64,000 bases of DNA from Ascaphus truei (Eukaryota > Chordata > Amphibia > Anura > Ascaphidae). The notes beneath the pieces are model-generated. The model worked only from the letters and a program-made list of their open reading frames with translations, had not been told where the DNA came from and did not search any database. Position 1 is the stretch's first letter; every line of letters starts with the position of its first letter. The stretch lies in contig CM071569.1 in NCBI GenBank assembly GCA_036426205.1, positions 2,504,462 to 2,568,461 of the forward strand, in the 5' to 3' direction. The translations under genes and the position numbers were made by a program. This document shows positions 1-9,907 of the stretch, in pieces.

Positions 1-172
1 AACCGTCCAAATCCGTTTGCGGATCTTACACCTACACACCGTGAAACGGATTACGGGCGACATCGGCGAAAACCCGGGAAACGGTTTTGGCGGATTCATC
101 CATCTCTACTCCTGATTAAAAGGCTGGTTAAAGCGGCCATCCAAGGGACAGGATTTTTTGCGATTTTAACAC

Positions 173-193
173 CATATATATATTATATATATG

Positions 194-226
<33 letters not shown>
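173..226. repeat. (TA)n microsatellite
   Basis: Nearly pure TA dinucleotide run next to the palindromic element that follows. A second TA run lies on its other side (about 697-746). Confidence 0.9.
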
Positions 227-228
<2 letters not shown>

Positions 229-285
229 ACACTATTAAGGTTATGGTGGGTAAAAAAAGTGGCAAAAACCCTCCACAGTAAAGAT

Positions 286-702
286 TATATAGCAACTGTA
301 AATATTACTGTATATTATCATTGGCATGTCTTAGAGGTCTGCAACCCTGTCTTTTCAACATTATCACCCAGCACACCCAGCGCTTCCACTGCAGCAGGAT
401 TCTGGGAAATACATGCAATGAGCACACTTGCCACCTTTTATCTCAAGCTCACATTACATGAACAACCCTTAGCCAATGATGCTGCTTTAGACGCAGCTTT
501 TAAGCAGGGCTTGCATCTCCCAAGGGTTGTTCATGCAATGTGAGCTTGATATAAAGGTGCACTGTGTGCTCATTTGCTTGTCATTTCCCAAATCCCTTGC
601 TGCAGTGGAAGCGCGTGTGCTGGGTGATAATGTGTGGACAGGTTGCAGAGCTGTCTAAGACACTGCAAATGATATACAGTAATATTTACAGTTGCTATAT
701 AT
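286..702. mobile_element. Near-perfect palindromic (foldback) element
   Basis: The left arm from about 286 (TATATAGCAACTGTAAATATT...) is the reverse complement of the right arm ending at about 702, centred near 500. Both arms keep the same blocks: TTATCACCCAGCACAC, a TTCCACTGCAGCA block, a GAGCACA block and TGAACAACCCTT. TA-rich DNA lies on both sides, so insertion at TA is possible. It has no coding capacity. A diverged relative lies at 34195-34460. Confidence 0.8.
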
Positions 703-747
703 ATATAATATTATATATATATATATATATTATATATATATATATTA

Positions 748-1008
748 TGGTTGAAGCAGGGGTCCGCCAGGCTGACCCCGTTAATTTCTCTCCGAGGACC
801 CCCTGCTTCCGGAGGCACTTACCTGCGAATTAGATGCCGGTAACAGCTCTCCTCGGCTAGCAGGGTTCACAATATGGCCGCTGTTCAGAGAGCTCAGGCC
901 AATAGGAAGCCGTGACGTCATTGCTGCGACTTCCTATTGGCCCATGTGACGCTGGAGCTTCACACCTGGAAGCCAAGCTTACTGAGACAGAGCAGCCACC
1001 GGCACAGT
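748..1008. mobile_element. MITE of the GAAGCAGGGGG family, partial copy
   Basis: Starts with TTGAAGCAGGGGTCC and carries the paired internal blocks CCAATAGGAAG and CTTCCTATTGGCC that mark this family. The far terminal repeat is missing. Fuller copies lie at 9126-9480 and 32215-32565. Confidence 0.65.
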
Positions 1009-1044
1009 AGGATTAATATATTGTATTTATTCCAGCTGGCGTAC

Positions 1045-1240
1045 AGTATTCTCTTTGATAAAGCGCCCTCGGCGAGAAACGCATTAGAGGTTTCTCTTTT
1101 TATTTAGGTTACATGCCTTAATACATTTTTGTTATTTTTTCTACTTTGCCTCCAGTTATCTTTTTTCCCGCAGTGCTCCCAGTTTTTCTCTCTGTTTTCA
1201 ACTTTGCTTCTACACCCGAGGATGCCCGCTGCATACCGGA
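1045..1240 (+). ncRNA. Hammerhead-ribozyme-like module of a Penelope-type element
   Basis: Stem I CTCT (1051-1054) pairs with AGAG (1086-1089). The core reads TTGATAA (1055-1061), stem II is CGCC/GGCG (1064-1067/1071-1074), then GAAA (1076-1079), the short CGCA, and the TT cleavage-side bases. The canonical core is CTGANGA, so C3 and G8 are replaced by T and A. The T-rich tail after it (TTTTTGTTATTTTTTCT) matches the minus-strand copy near 63850. Small-stem-III hammerheads are known from Penelope-like retroelements; activity of this copy is unproven. Confidence 0.5.
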
Positions 1241-1746
1241 GAGTCTGGCACACCTGTATATGGTCTCATGAGTACGTTTACCATTACTGCTTATCACCAC
1301 TGTCCATGCATCACTAAGGGAGTCTCTCTGCTGTCGTGTGGGTCTGCTGGATCCCGTCGGGGGACCCCAAGATCTCCGCAAGTCAGTCGATCCCTACACT
1401 ATGTGATCGGCAGCTTGGCTTATATTATGTTGACTGCAGTTACTTACTCTTTCTTTATGGTTGTCATTCCGGTGTCCCAAGGGTTAATTAGACTCATCTC
1501 CAACTCATATACCCTGGTCTTAGAGTTTGTAACACCTACCATTGAGGTGTTTCCCTCCCTATACTGGCATACAGTATTGTACGGTATCTTTGCCCCAGCG
1601 TGCCAAGAAAGCCACACATGTTTCAATACAAGGTACAATGTAGAAATGTCCCGCTTTAAGCACTGCCTTTCTTTGTTCAATATACCCCTGTACTTTTCAT
1701 CAATAGTAGCAGGTTCACACTTTACACAAATCACTATGCGTTAAGC

Positions 1747-1979
1747 CAGAGGTGGGCAAACTTTGTGCGCTTCGCCCCCGCCAGCCCCTTAGTCGCGCCT
1801 CCCCCCCTTACCTAAAATTACGGAGACGCGTCACCGAATACAAGGTACTGTAGGAGACACTGCAGAGGCCTCACGCGATCCCCCAGCACTTAATTTAAAT
1901 GCCGTGGGGAAGAGCGCGGAACCTCTGCAACCACCGCGCCCCCCCCCAAAATCTTGCGCCCCCACTTTGTGCACCCTTG
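1747..1979. mobile_element. hAT-like MITE with 8-bp target duplication
   Basis: Terminal inverted repeats begin CAGAGGTGGGCAAACTTTGTG and, on the other strand, CAAGGGTGCACAAAGTGGGG. The flanks CGTTAAGC (1739-1746) and CATTAAGC (1980-1987) agree at 7 of 8 bases. A CAG-type start plus an 8-bp duplication is the hAT signature. A related end occurs at 63603. Confidence 0.75.
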
Positions 1980-2665
1980 CATTAAGCAAATGTGTCTCAG
2001 TCTGTGTTTAACATGGCACATACTGTACATGCGAAACGAGACCTGCTTTAAGCTTTGATTTATTCTGCCATTCAAGACAGAACAGAGATAGGGAGGGATG
2101 ACTCTGAGATGTGTCAGTATATTACTTTACATTATTATGTTAAACTGCACGAGAGGCGGCCAGATGAAATCGTCGGGTGAAGAATATTTTTGTAAGAAGA
2201 TTGAAGAAGATTATATTATTTCACAAAGATTTTGTTATTTAATAAAACAAAATCATGCTTTAAGAATACTTTTTAGTCATCTGAAGTCTTAAGGGGAATA
2301 AGTGGTGTGCTGCATGGAAATGAACGGGAATAAGTAATCGGTTACATTGCATTTAGATTAAAGAAACACTAGCGCCCCCTATTGTTACTGCAGAGTAATA
2401 CGGGCGCTGCTAAACTCCATTTTTGTGGGCGCGGCTCAGTCACGAACGCCGTATCCGCAAAACGCAAAATAAATGCCAGGGATTTATACTTGGTTATTCG
2501 CGGTCATGGGTACAGTGAGTCTTGCTACATCTTTATAGCTTTGGGCAGTGGGCTAAATAAAAATTCAGAGGTTGAGAATTATTTTCTGTCATTATTAAAA
2601 AATATGTATCATTTCTTTGGCGACTTGGACATGTATAGTTTGTGGAGAAGCTGGGACGACCAGTG

Positions 2666-3194
2666 TTAGGGAGGTTGTACCTGTTCAGGTGGCTTTGGTT
2701 TATCTATAAATAACTCCGGGACGGGTTGAGTAGTTTGGGTTTGCCAATGTAACTGCAGCAGCTGATTCAAACATCTAAAAGTATTCATAGGGTTAGATAT
2801 TAACATGGCATTAGATGATGCTGAGTATATCTTCATTAAATCTGACTGATTCTTATGTTTATCTATTATGCCTTTAAATTCATTTGAAATTAGCAACCAC
2901 GAAAAACATTGGAGGGGTGAATTTGTGGACTTGTCATGACTTTTTCTATATGTAAGATAATTCACCCCAAAATCTGACAATGGCATTGGTCACGAGAAGC
3001 AGATTTTATCAGAAGGCAATCGGAAAATGATTCTGGTAATTGGATACAAGGCATTTCGATGTTGGCAAGCGTAATTGGGGAAAAGGAGCCCCATAAAAGT
3101 TTTTATCTCTTGAAGAATCAAGACACCGTTTGGTCTGCTTGTAAATCTTTCGGGAAACATCATGGTGGGCATATGACAAAAGCTTTTTTATCAT
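2666..3194 (-). pseudogene. Broken coding relic, family not recognised
   Basis: Three overlapping minus-strand reading frames (2666-2986, 2990-3172, 3009-3194) follow each other with frame changes, as in a decayed retroelement gene. The predicted peptides are rich in Lys, Ser and Asn, and I see no diagnostic motif. It could be part of a retroelement gag or pol gene; no function is proposed. Confidence 0.3.
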
Positions 3195-3568
3195 AATTAC
3201 CTTTGCACCCTCAGTTTAGTGGGGATCACAAGGATTTCCTTTCTACTCGCAACTGGCTACCCGTTACAGTCAGCACAGCAGGTCGGCTTCAAAAGAAGTA
3301 TATGTTGGTCATTCAGCGATGCCCAAATGGGGGCGGGGACAGAATTGCCGTTGTTGACATGAATGTTCCCATTTCTCAGGGGGTTATTCCGTAATGAAAT
3401 CCCTGGAAGGATATGAGGGTGTGGGGCTAATGTTTCAGTGGACAAGGCTCAGTCAAAGAGCCCGAACTGTGGCTCACAGCCTACCCTAATACAGAAGCAG
3501 CGGGGGCGGCATTGTTTCGCTTCTTAGATAGATTTTGTACACCCGGTGTGTGTGCACTTCATTTAGAG

Positions 3569-3759
3569 CAGGCCTGCACAACTCCAGTCCTCGAGGGCCG
3601 CAAACAGGCCAGGTTTTCAGGATATCCCTACTTAAGCACAGCTGGCTCAATTAGTGGCTCAGTCATACTGAGCCACTAATTAAGCCAGCTGTGCTTAAGT
3701 AGGGATATCCTGAAAACCTGACCGTTGCGGCCCTCGAGGACTGGAGTTGTGCAGGCCTG
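3569..3759. mobile_element. hAT-like foldback MITE, CTCCAGTCCTC family, complete copy
   Basis: 191 bp. The two halves are almost perfect reverse complements: CAGGCCTGCACAACTCCAGT at the left end and its complement at the right. Flanks ATTTAGAG (3561-3568) and ATTTGGAG (3760-3767) agree at 7 of 8, the 8-bp duplication of hAT transposition. The best-preserved full copy of the commonest MITE in the window. Confidence 0.85.
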
Positions 3760-3771
3760 ATTTGGAGTCTC

Positions 3772-5281
3772 AAGCAACCAAAGAACTAAGGAAAGCCCTG
3801 TATACTGCACTCAGTCAATAATAGGTTACATGGAGATGGGATAAAAATTAACTTTGTATGTTTAAGTATAAAATAAACGCCAAGTTGAAAATATATGTAC
3901 AATAAGTGTTTAATGAACAAATGATCAAAACATAATTGAATATACAGTAAGTGCAAGGATAAAATGTGTAACGGGAACAGGAAAGTGGCTGTGGGGGGGG
4001 AAATAATCGGGCTCCAGACAGTGCTGCGGGCAGCGGAGCTAATCTTTAATGAATGCGCTGAGCTAATTCAGCCTACTCTACCTCAGTATAAAGCCTCATT
4101 AGACCAGTCTAGCAGGGACCTCTATTCCCCCTCCCATCCCATTACTTTACCAGGAGTTATTATAGACTCATTACCATCTGAGGCTGTATACTAAACAGAT
4201 TTACCGTGCCCTAAAGGCTAAATTTTCAACACTCATGGCAACATTTGGCTTAGTTTAAGGGCCTCATGCAGAGAGCAGCGCAAAAAGCGAAAGCGGCATT
4301 AATTGGCGGATTCTGCCTTCAGAAAGGCAGAAACCGGCAAGTTTAAAAAAAAGCGCCATTTATTTTTCTATTCCTTTAATTCGCCGCGCGGCTGGAGTTT
4401 AAAATTCTCCAGTTTTTTCTCTGCCGTATGCAGAGAGCCGGATCGCCATCTAGTGGCTGTCGCAGCCAAAAATGGCCGATTTTCAACATTTTCCCTCTCC
4501 ACAAGCAGCTGGCGCTCCGCGGTCCGGTGAGCTGGAAAAAAAAAAAAAACGCGATTTTTTCCCCAGTAGTTTCAACAGCGCTCATAGCGCTGGTTGAAAC
4601 TCTCCATATGCAGAAAGGCAGTTTTCTGCCCTTTCTGCATATGGAGATAAAAACTCTCCAAAACAGGTAAATTTTTTCCCCCTCTCCAATTCTGCATAGC
4701 GCTGCTCTCTGCATGAGGCCCTAAGTGTACAAGTGACTACATTGCCGCACATACTATTTGAAACAATTCTGAAAACTGCTACCTGTACAGTACTTGTCAC
4801 TTTGAGCAGTCTGTTCAGACAATATTGCTATCTATTAGGTATCACTCTCACATTAGCACTCTTAGGCGTTCCTCTCCCTCTCACTAACTCCTATTATGTG
4901 ATCTGGACTCTGTGCTAAAGTTGAAAGTGCCTGATTAGATTCGTAGCAGCTTTTCTGATCTCAATCTCTTAGCCTGCATTACATTGCAGCAACAAATTGA
5001 CACTAGTAATCAATACTAACTGGCTCATTCAGCAGGGACAGGATTATTTCCTCCCCCACAGCCAAGTTCCCATTTATGTTACACTTTTTATCCTTGCTCT
5101 TATACTTAATTATTTTTTGATCGACGTGTTAATTAAACATTTATTGTACATATATGTTCAACTTGGCATTTATTTTATTCTTAAACATTAAAAGTTAATT
5201 TTTATCTCATCTCCATTGAACCTATTATTGACTTGATTATTGAGTGCAGTATACAGGGCTTTTTTCTTTCTTTGGTTGCTT
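3772..5281. mobile_element. 1.5 kb foldback element with roughly 200-bp inverted arms
   Basis: The left arm (3772 to about 3990) begins AAGCAACCAAAGAA. The reverse complement of 5060-5281 begins the same way and follows it through AGCCCTGTATACTGCACTCA, GAGATGAGATAAAAATTAAC, CAAGTTGAA and GGCTGTGGGGG, with small indels. The interior has been entered by a Harbinger-like element (4259-4721). No protein coding was found. The superfamily is unknown. Confidence 0.7.
4259..4721. mobile_element. Harbinger-like MITE with TAA duplication
   Basis: 463 bp. The terminal inverted repeat GGGCCTCATGCAGAGAGCAG opens the element, and its complement closes it. TAA flanks both sides (4256-4258 and 4722-4724), the 3-bp TWA target of PIF/Harbinger. 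An internal hairpin lies near 4600-4650 (TCCATATGCAGAAAGGCAG and its complement). The element lies inside the foldback at 3772-5281, so it is younger than that insertion. Confidence 0.85.
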
Positions 5282-5540
5282 CATATATAGTGATTGCTCA
5301 TTACTGCATTACTTATTTGCTGAGCTAGGTCAGCTCTCCTCCTGCTATATCATTTAGATTCTGGAAAGAATCTGCTCTTGGCTGGTGTCCCCTTTTTACC
5401 CCTTTAGGGGTATTGCCTAAAATGAAACTTTGAGCAATTTTGCTCATTCAGCAGCTTTCATTCCCCAAAAGGTTTTTCAGTAAATTATAGTATTCCAGAT
5501 CAACTCAGTCGAGTCACATATACATCGTTTGATGATGTAA

Positions 5541-5660
5541 GTACACTCTTTGACAACGCTCTATGCGCGAAACGCGTTAGAGTTTTTTCTACCTGTACTC
5601 GGCCTTGTCCACCACAGAATAAAGGTGATTTTATCATAGATTTTTGGTGTTCTAGCCCCA
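5541..5660 (+). ncRNA. Hammerhead-ribozyme-like module
   Basis: CTCT (5546-5549) pairs with AGAG (5579-5582). The core is TTGACAA (5550-5556), stem II is CGC/GCG, followed by GAAA (5569-5572), the palindromic CGCG (5573-5576) and TT. An AATAAA lies downstream near 5620, as in the other modules. It has the same C3-to-T and G8-to-A core change as the other copies. Confidence 0.5.
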
Positions 5661-5987
5661 ATTTGCATTGCAGCTGTGCTCCGCTTTTTTCCATTTGGAA
5701 TTCCTTCCATGTCAGGAAATGTATTGCAGGCGCATTACTTGCAAAAGCAGGCATCGTGTTCATTATTATCTTCCAGCCGTTCATTTACATTTGCTTCATT
5801 TATTAGGTTGTCGTTATGAGAATAAGGTTTTTGCTGACCTTCGTATACCGATGGGTCTCTTCCATTCTTGTATATTGTTGGGATTATTTTGTTCCTTTTT
5901 GGAATTGTTGGTGCCGTTTGGTGGTATTTATTATTTGTATGATTCTTTATTTGCAAGTTCTAAGGTTACAGATGTTTGCCATCACTT

Positions 5988-7190
5988 AATAATAATAATA
6001 ATAGTAATAATAATAACAACAACAACTTCAGTTATATAGCGCTTTTATCCCAATGGGACTCAAAGCCCTTCACAGTTACAAAAAGGAAAAAAGGAAGAAA
6101 ACATTTAAGGTTATACATACAAGAGACCAAACACAAGGAAAGATACAATACAGGATGGGACAGTACTGTAGTTCTTAGGCTTTGGTCCCGCTGCGTCCGG
6201 CGGCGCGCGTGGCCGTGTGCGCGTTCCTCACCAGCAGGGGTATCCTTTCCTAGCCGGTCCCAGTCTCCCCTCGCTGCACGGCTCACAACGTGCTGTGACG
6301 CGTCAGCCGCCAGGGGATGCAAGAAAATTGTGATTCCGAGCGGTGACGCGTCACGTGGTGCGCTGATGAGCCTATCAGCGGCGGGGGCGGAAGCGGGAGC
6401 TGTCAGACAGCTTCCTCCACAAGGTAGGGGTGGTGTGTGTGTGTGTGTGTATATCAGCGTGTGTGAGGAGGGCATTTGTGGGGGAAGGGGGAGGGAGCGG
6501 GAGCTGCTTACCTTCCAGCAGCCCGCAGCAGCTCCCTCCTGCAGCCCGGGAGACCGAGACCGAGCTTGTGGAGGGAGGGGGGGGGGGGAGTAGCGGGTCC
6601 CTCTGCTCAAACCACGCCCTCCTCCCACTCCCGCCCCCCTCCCGCTCCGGCTCCCTACAGACTGCATATCGCGGACTGTGCCTGTCAGCGCGCCGCCTGT
6701 CTGCAGTGCGGGCGCGCTGACTGAGGGAGCAGGGCCTTAGCCTTAAATGTCGGACAGCTTGTGGTTCATTAATTAAATGCCTGGATAAACAGGTAGGGCT
6801 TAAGTCTGTTATTATAGATTCCCAGAGAGGAGCCTCTTGCACTGTACGAGGCACATTGTTCCAAAGAGTGGGAGCAGTGTGGCTTAAAGCTCGGGCCCCA
6901 AAAGGAAGTTAAGGAGATTCTGGGAACTGTTGGGGGTCCTTCACCTGCCGATCGGAGTGAGCAAATGGGAGTGTAGGGAACTAGAAGCTCTCTCAGATAG
7001 CTGGGACTCTGGGCATGTAGGGCTTTGAATGTCAACAAGCCAATCTTGAAATAAATTCGCCATTTTACAGGCCGCCAGCGCAGAGTACGGAGAACAAGCG
7101 TCATGTTTCAAGAATGGGTCTGGTTAGCTAACAACCTGGCCGCCGCGTTCTGCACCAGCTGCAGTTCTCTTTCCGGAAGACCCTGGTTAA
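5988..7190 (-). pseudogene. L2-like LINE 3' end: reverse-transcriptase C-terminus, UTR and ATT tail
   Basis: On the minus strand, 7190-6769 encodes the typical C-terminal end of a LINE reverse transcriptase: a VQNAAARLLA-like block, then WRPVKWRIYFKIGLLTFKAL, PSYLRELL and a tail ending LKPYLFIQAFN with a stop. The matching 3' UTR end lies at 6177-5988, with GGGCTTTGAGTCCCATTGGG, AGCGCTATATAA and an (ATT)n tail. A Harbinger-like element (6178-6736) splits the UTR. The copy is strongly 5'-truncated. Confidence 0.75.
6178..6736. mobile_element. GC-rich Harbinger-like element inside the LINE UTR
   Basis: 559 bp, bounded by GGCTTTGGTCCCGCTGCG and (reverse strand) GGCCCTGCTCCCTCAGTC. TTA is duplicated at 6175-6177 and 6737-6739. 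The inside is CpG-rich, with a GT run (about 6430-6450) and a G run (about 6578-6589). CpG density could suggest a promoter, but the TTA duplication and the split LINE show an insertion. Confidence 0.7.
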
Positions 7191-7224
7191 TTTATTTTTA
7201 TTATATGTTTGGAAAATGACTACT

Positions 7225-7660
7225 GTTTGTTGTTCCCTTAGCTCGGAAAAATTTGGAAGGGTCAAAAACAAAATGTATCTTTCATGGGATTGAAGTCAGA
7301 AATGGTATATAATTCACCGGAAAACAAGATTATTGAATTGAAGGAATTGATCAAGTTATTATTAGGATTAGGAAAAAAGCAAATTACACTTGAGCGGTTT
7401 CAGATGTTACTTGGTCATTTAACTTGCGTGTTGTATTCTCCCTATGGGTAGAATATTCACAAGGAGGCTGTCTATAGCTGCACAAGCATTCATATGCCAC
7501 ATCACTTATTACGTTTAACAAGACATTCAAAAGACAATCTTCATATACTGTGGGGTTTTCTTTTTACTATTACTATACGGAGTAATGTTGTGTTTCTTCG
7601 GTGGAGTTTACAAACTAAAAAAATGTATATTCCATTCCATAGATAGCGGGTATGTGCTGT
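7225..7660 (+). pseudogene. DIRS-like retroelement pol relic
   Basis: Frame-shifted pieces read KIIELKELIKLLLG, then KKQITLERFQMLLGHL, then GRIFTRRLSIAAQA in a second frame. This order matches the region after the reverse transcriptase in DIRS/Ty3-type polymerases, where a helix leads to the GxL and GR-F-RRL motifs. Stops and at least one frame change show it is dead. The choice of DIRS over Ty3 is inferred from motif spacing. Confidence 0.5.
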
Positions 7661-9125
7661 TCCTCTGCTAAGTTCTCTAATACTCTGTCTTATATGTGAA
7701 AAGAGAAGCAAGTGCACAACCGTAAGGTTAATACTGTTTAATCAGAAATACAGTATTATAAATAGATGAATCTCACTAACAAGCAAGTCCACATAAAACA
7801 GTCTCATCACACAAGCATGTCGGTATAGACAGCCTGACTTGCAGGTGGTCGAACACACGCTGTATGATGTCACAATGGCCTCTCGATAACCGCCTGGTCC
7901 TCTCCCAATTCATTCCTTATTCACTAACGCGGCAGCCGCGGATCATTGTTTATATTATTTTTTTTACCATCAAAGCTCCACTTTTGCGGCTTTGATAGCA
8001 ACATGTTTTTTGACTAAATAGAAAATGCAATTCCTAATCGAGTAGAAACGTTTTTCGGAGATTATATTACAGCATCAACATTTTATCAATGGCAAAGCAA
8101 GAGCAGGGCAAGGCCCAATAAAAAAAAGTCATCAAGCCCACTACTGCTGCCAGTCTTCTGCTACCGCCAGAAACAAGAGGGCGCATTGGCCAAGAGTCAC
8201 CTGGTGCTGCATGACGTTTGGAGCACACCTTTCCCAAACTCATGGATCATTGTCAGATAGCAGCTGTAACTAGCAATTACCACCGGGCCTGAAAAGGCTG
8301 TGCCACAAAGTTCCTCCACCACCAGGTGATCCCTCCTCCCAATGTGCAAGAAAAGAATTGCGATCTCTTGGTTTAGCTAGGTGCCCCTACTCTATGCGCC
8401 CCATGGTGAAGTCCATGGGGGTTCTGCAGCACCAGCCATGCTCTTACATCCAGACTCCATGCCTTTCAGGGCAACAAGAACATTAGACATTATTATTGTA
8501 TTACAGTATATTACATTATATGTTATATTGATTGTAGTCACTTTGTCTTTGAATGAGAAGATCAAATATTTATCCACCATTTCACCCTGGATGAATCCCT
8601 TTATATTCACGTGCATTGGGCACCAACATTTAAATTGCAAGCTCTGCGGGTCACAATGTAGTGTGCCTGTAAATTCTATTTCAATTAGCAAGTCTACAGT
8701 AAATGAATCATTCTTAAAATCTCAAAGGACGGTGTTTTCCCCCCATCACTAATATTTGTAACCGACGTCTTCCAGCCAGGAGATGTTCCCATATCCAATG
8801 TTTTTTAACTTACTTTGTGGGAGAGGGTATTCTTCATAATCATAATATCAATCTTTATACCATTGTGATGACTATATCACTTGTTCATCGTACACAGAGG
8901 TGATTAAACAGTCCAACTACTATAACAGTTGATAAAATCGATAGTTATAGAAAGTTACTTACATTATCCGTCTTGTGACCCCCCATTCAAAACTCTACTG
9001 GCAGCTGTACAGAAAGGATCATTAGTACGATGTAGGATAACAGGAAGAGAAGAAGTGTTCCCAGCGCATGGACAGTGCGTTAAAACGTCAAACAAAGTGG
9101 GACATTTGTTATCCAATTTTTTGTA

Positions 9126-9480
9126 ACATAGGATTGAAGCAGGGGGGTCTCCAGAGCTGAACGTCATTCATTTTAGCTCTGGGGATCAACCTGCTTCGGG
9201 AAGTACTTACCTCCGTAGGGGACGCCAGTAGCCACTCCACTAAGCTAGCAGGGATCACATGATGGCCGCTTTTCAAAGCTCCCACACTCTGCGGGCCAAT
9301 AGGAAGCTGCGACAACACCCGGTGCGGCTTCCTATTGGCCACGTGACGTGGTAGCTTTAAAAAGCAGAGAGGTGCCGGCACCGGCACCCCCTTGGAGGTA
9401 AGAATCTCTGGGAGCAGGGGGTCCCATGAGCTGTAATGAATGGGGTTCAGCTCCAGAGACCCCCTGCTTCAATCTTATGT
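9126..9480. mobile_element. MITE of the GAAGCAGGGGG family, full copy
   Basis: Both ends are present: ACATAGGATTGAAGCAGGGG at the left and the complement of ACATAAGATTGAAGCAGGGG at the right. The centre folds through CCAATAGGAAGCTGCG and its complement. TTAA lies directly outside the right end (TTTAACA) and TGTA outside the left, so a decayed TTAA target is possible (piggyBac or Kolobok type). It lies about 300 bp before B3GAT1 exon 1. Confidence 0.7.
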
Positions 9481-9795
9481 TTAACAAAAATCACCCACTT
9501 GGATTGCTCTTTTAATGTACCAGTGCCGCTATTTTTACATGCACAATGTGAATTTTATAAGGACACCGGATCTATTTAAGAAAATAACCTGTCTGTTTCT
9601 ATTTGTGTTGCATAAACTTGTTCAAAGCGATTGTGCTCCCTTGCATCCCTACCCTGACGCACTACTCTTGATAGCACTTCGATAGCAGTAAATGATAGGG
9701 ATATGAAATGATGGATAATTCCAAGAATCACTACTATTCCTAATGTCTGTAAATCTGTTTGTATCCAGGTAAGGAAATGACCTGGCGCCAGCAGT

Positions 9796-9907
9796 ATGCT
9801 GAGGAGACGGAACCTTCTCACTGGAGTCCTCATTGTCTTACCATGGGCTCTCCTGTTAACACTGTGGCACCAGCACCCAACCACCCGATACCTCACCCTT
9901 CTAAGAA
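9796..9907 (+). CDS. B3GAT1: B3GAT1 coding exon 1: start codon and signal anchor
   Basis: Encodes 37 codons plus one base: a basic MLRRR start, then the hydrophobic stretch [20 protein letters not shown] that anchors the enzyme in the Golgi membrane. The donor reads AA|GTAAG. An in-frame TGA at 9778-9780 lies just upstream, so this ATG is the first possible start unless an earlier exon is spliced in. A purine (A) stands at -3. A possible splice acceptor (CCAGCAG ending at 9794) lies directly before the ATG, so 5' untranslated exons may lie further upstream. Confidence 0.88.

Noticed and set aside
6178..6736. CpG island promoter for B3GAT1
   Set aside because: TTA duplication, inverted ends and a split LINE point to a transposon; no promoter evidence was seen.
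6032..6854. Overlapping frames of 96-211 codons in the GC-rich block
   Set aside because: They run through LINE tail, GT repeat and G run, with no shared domain.
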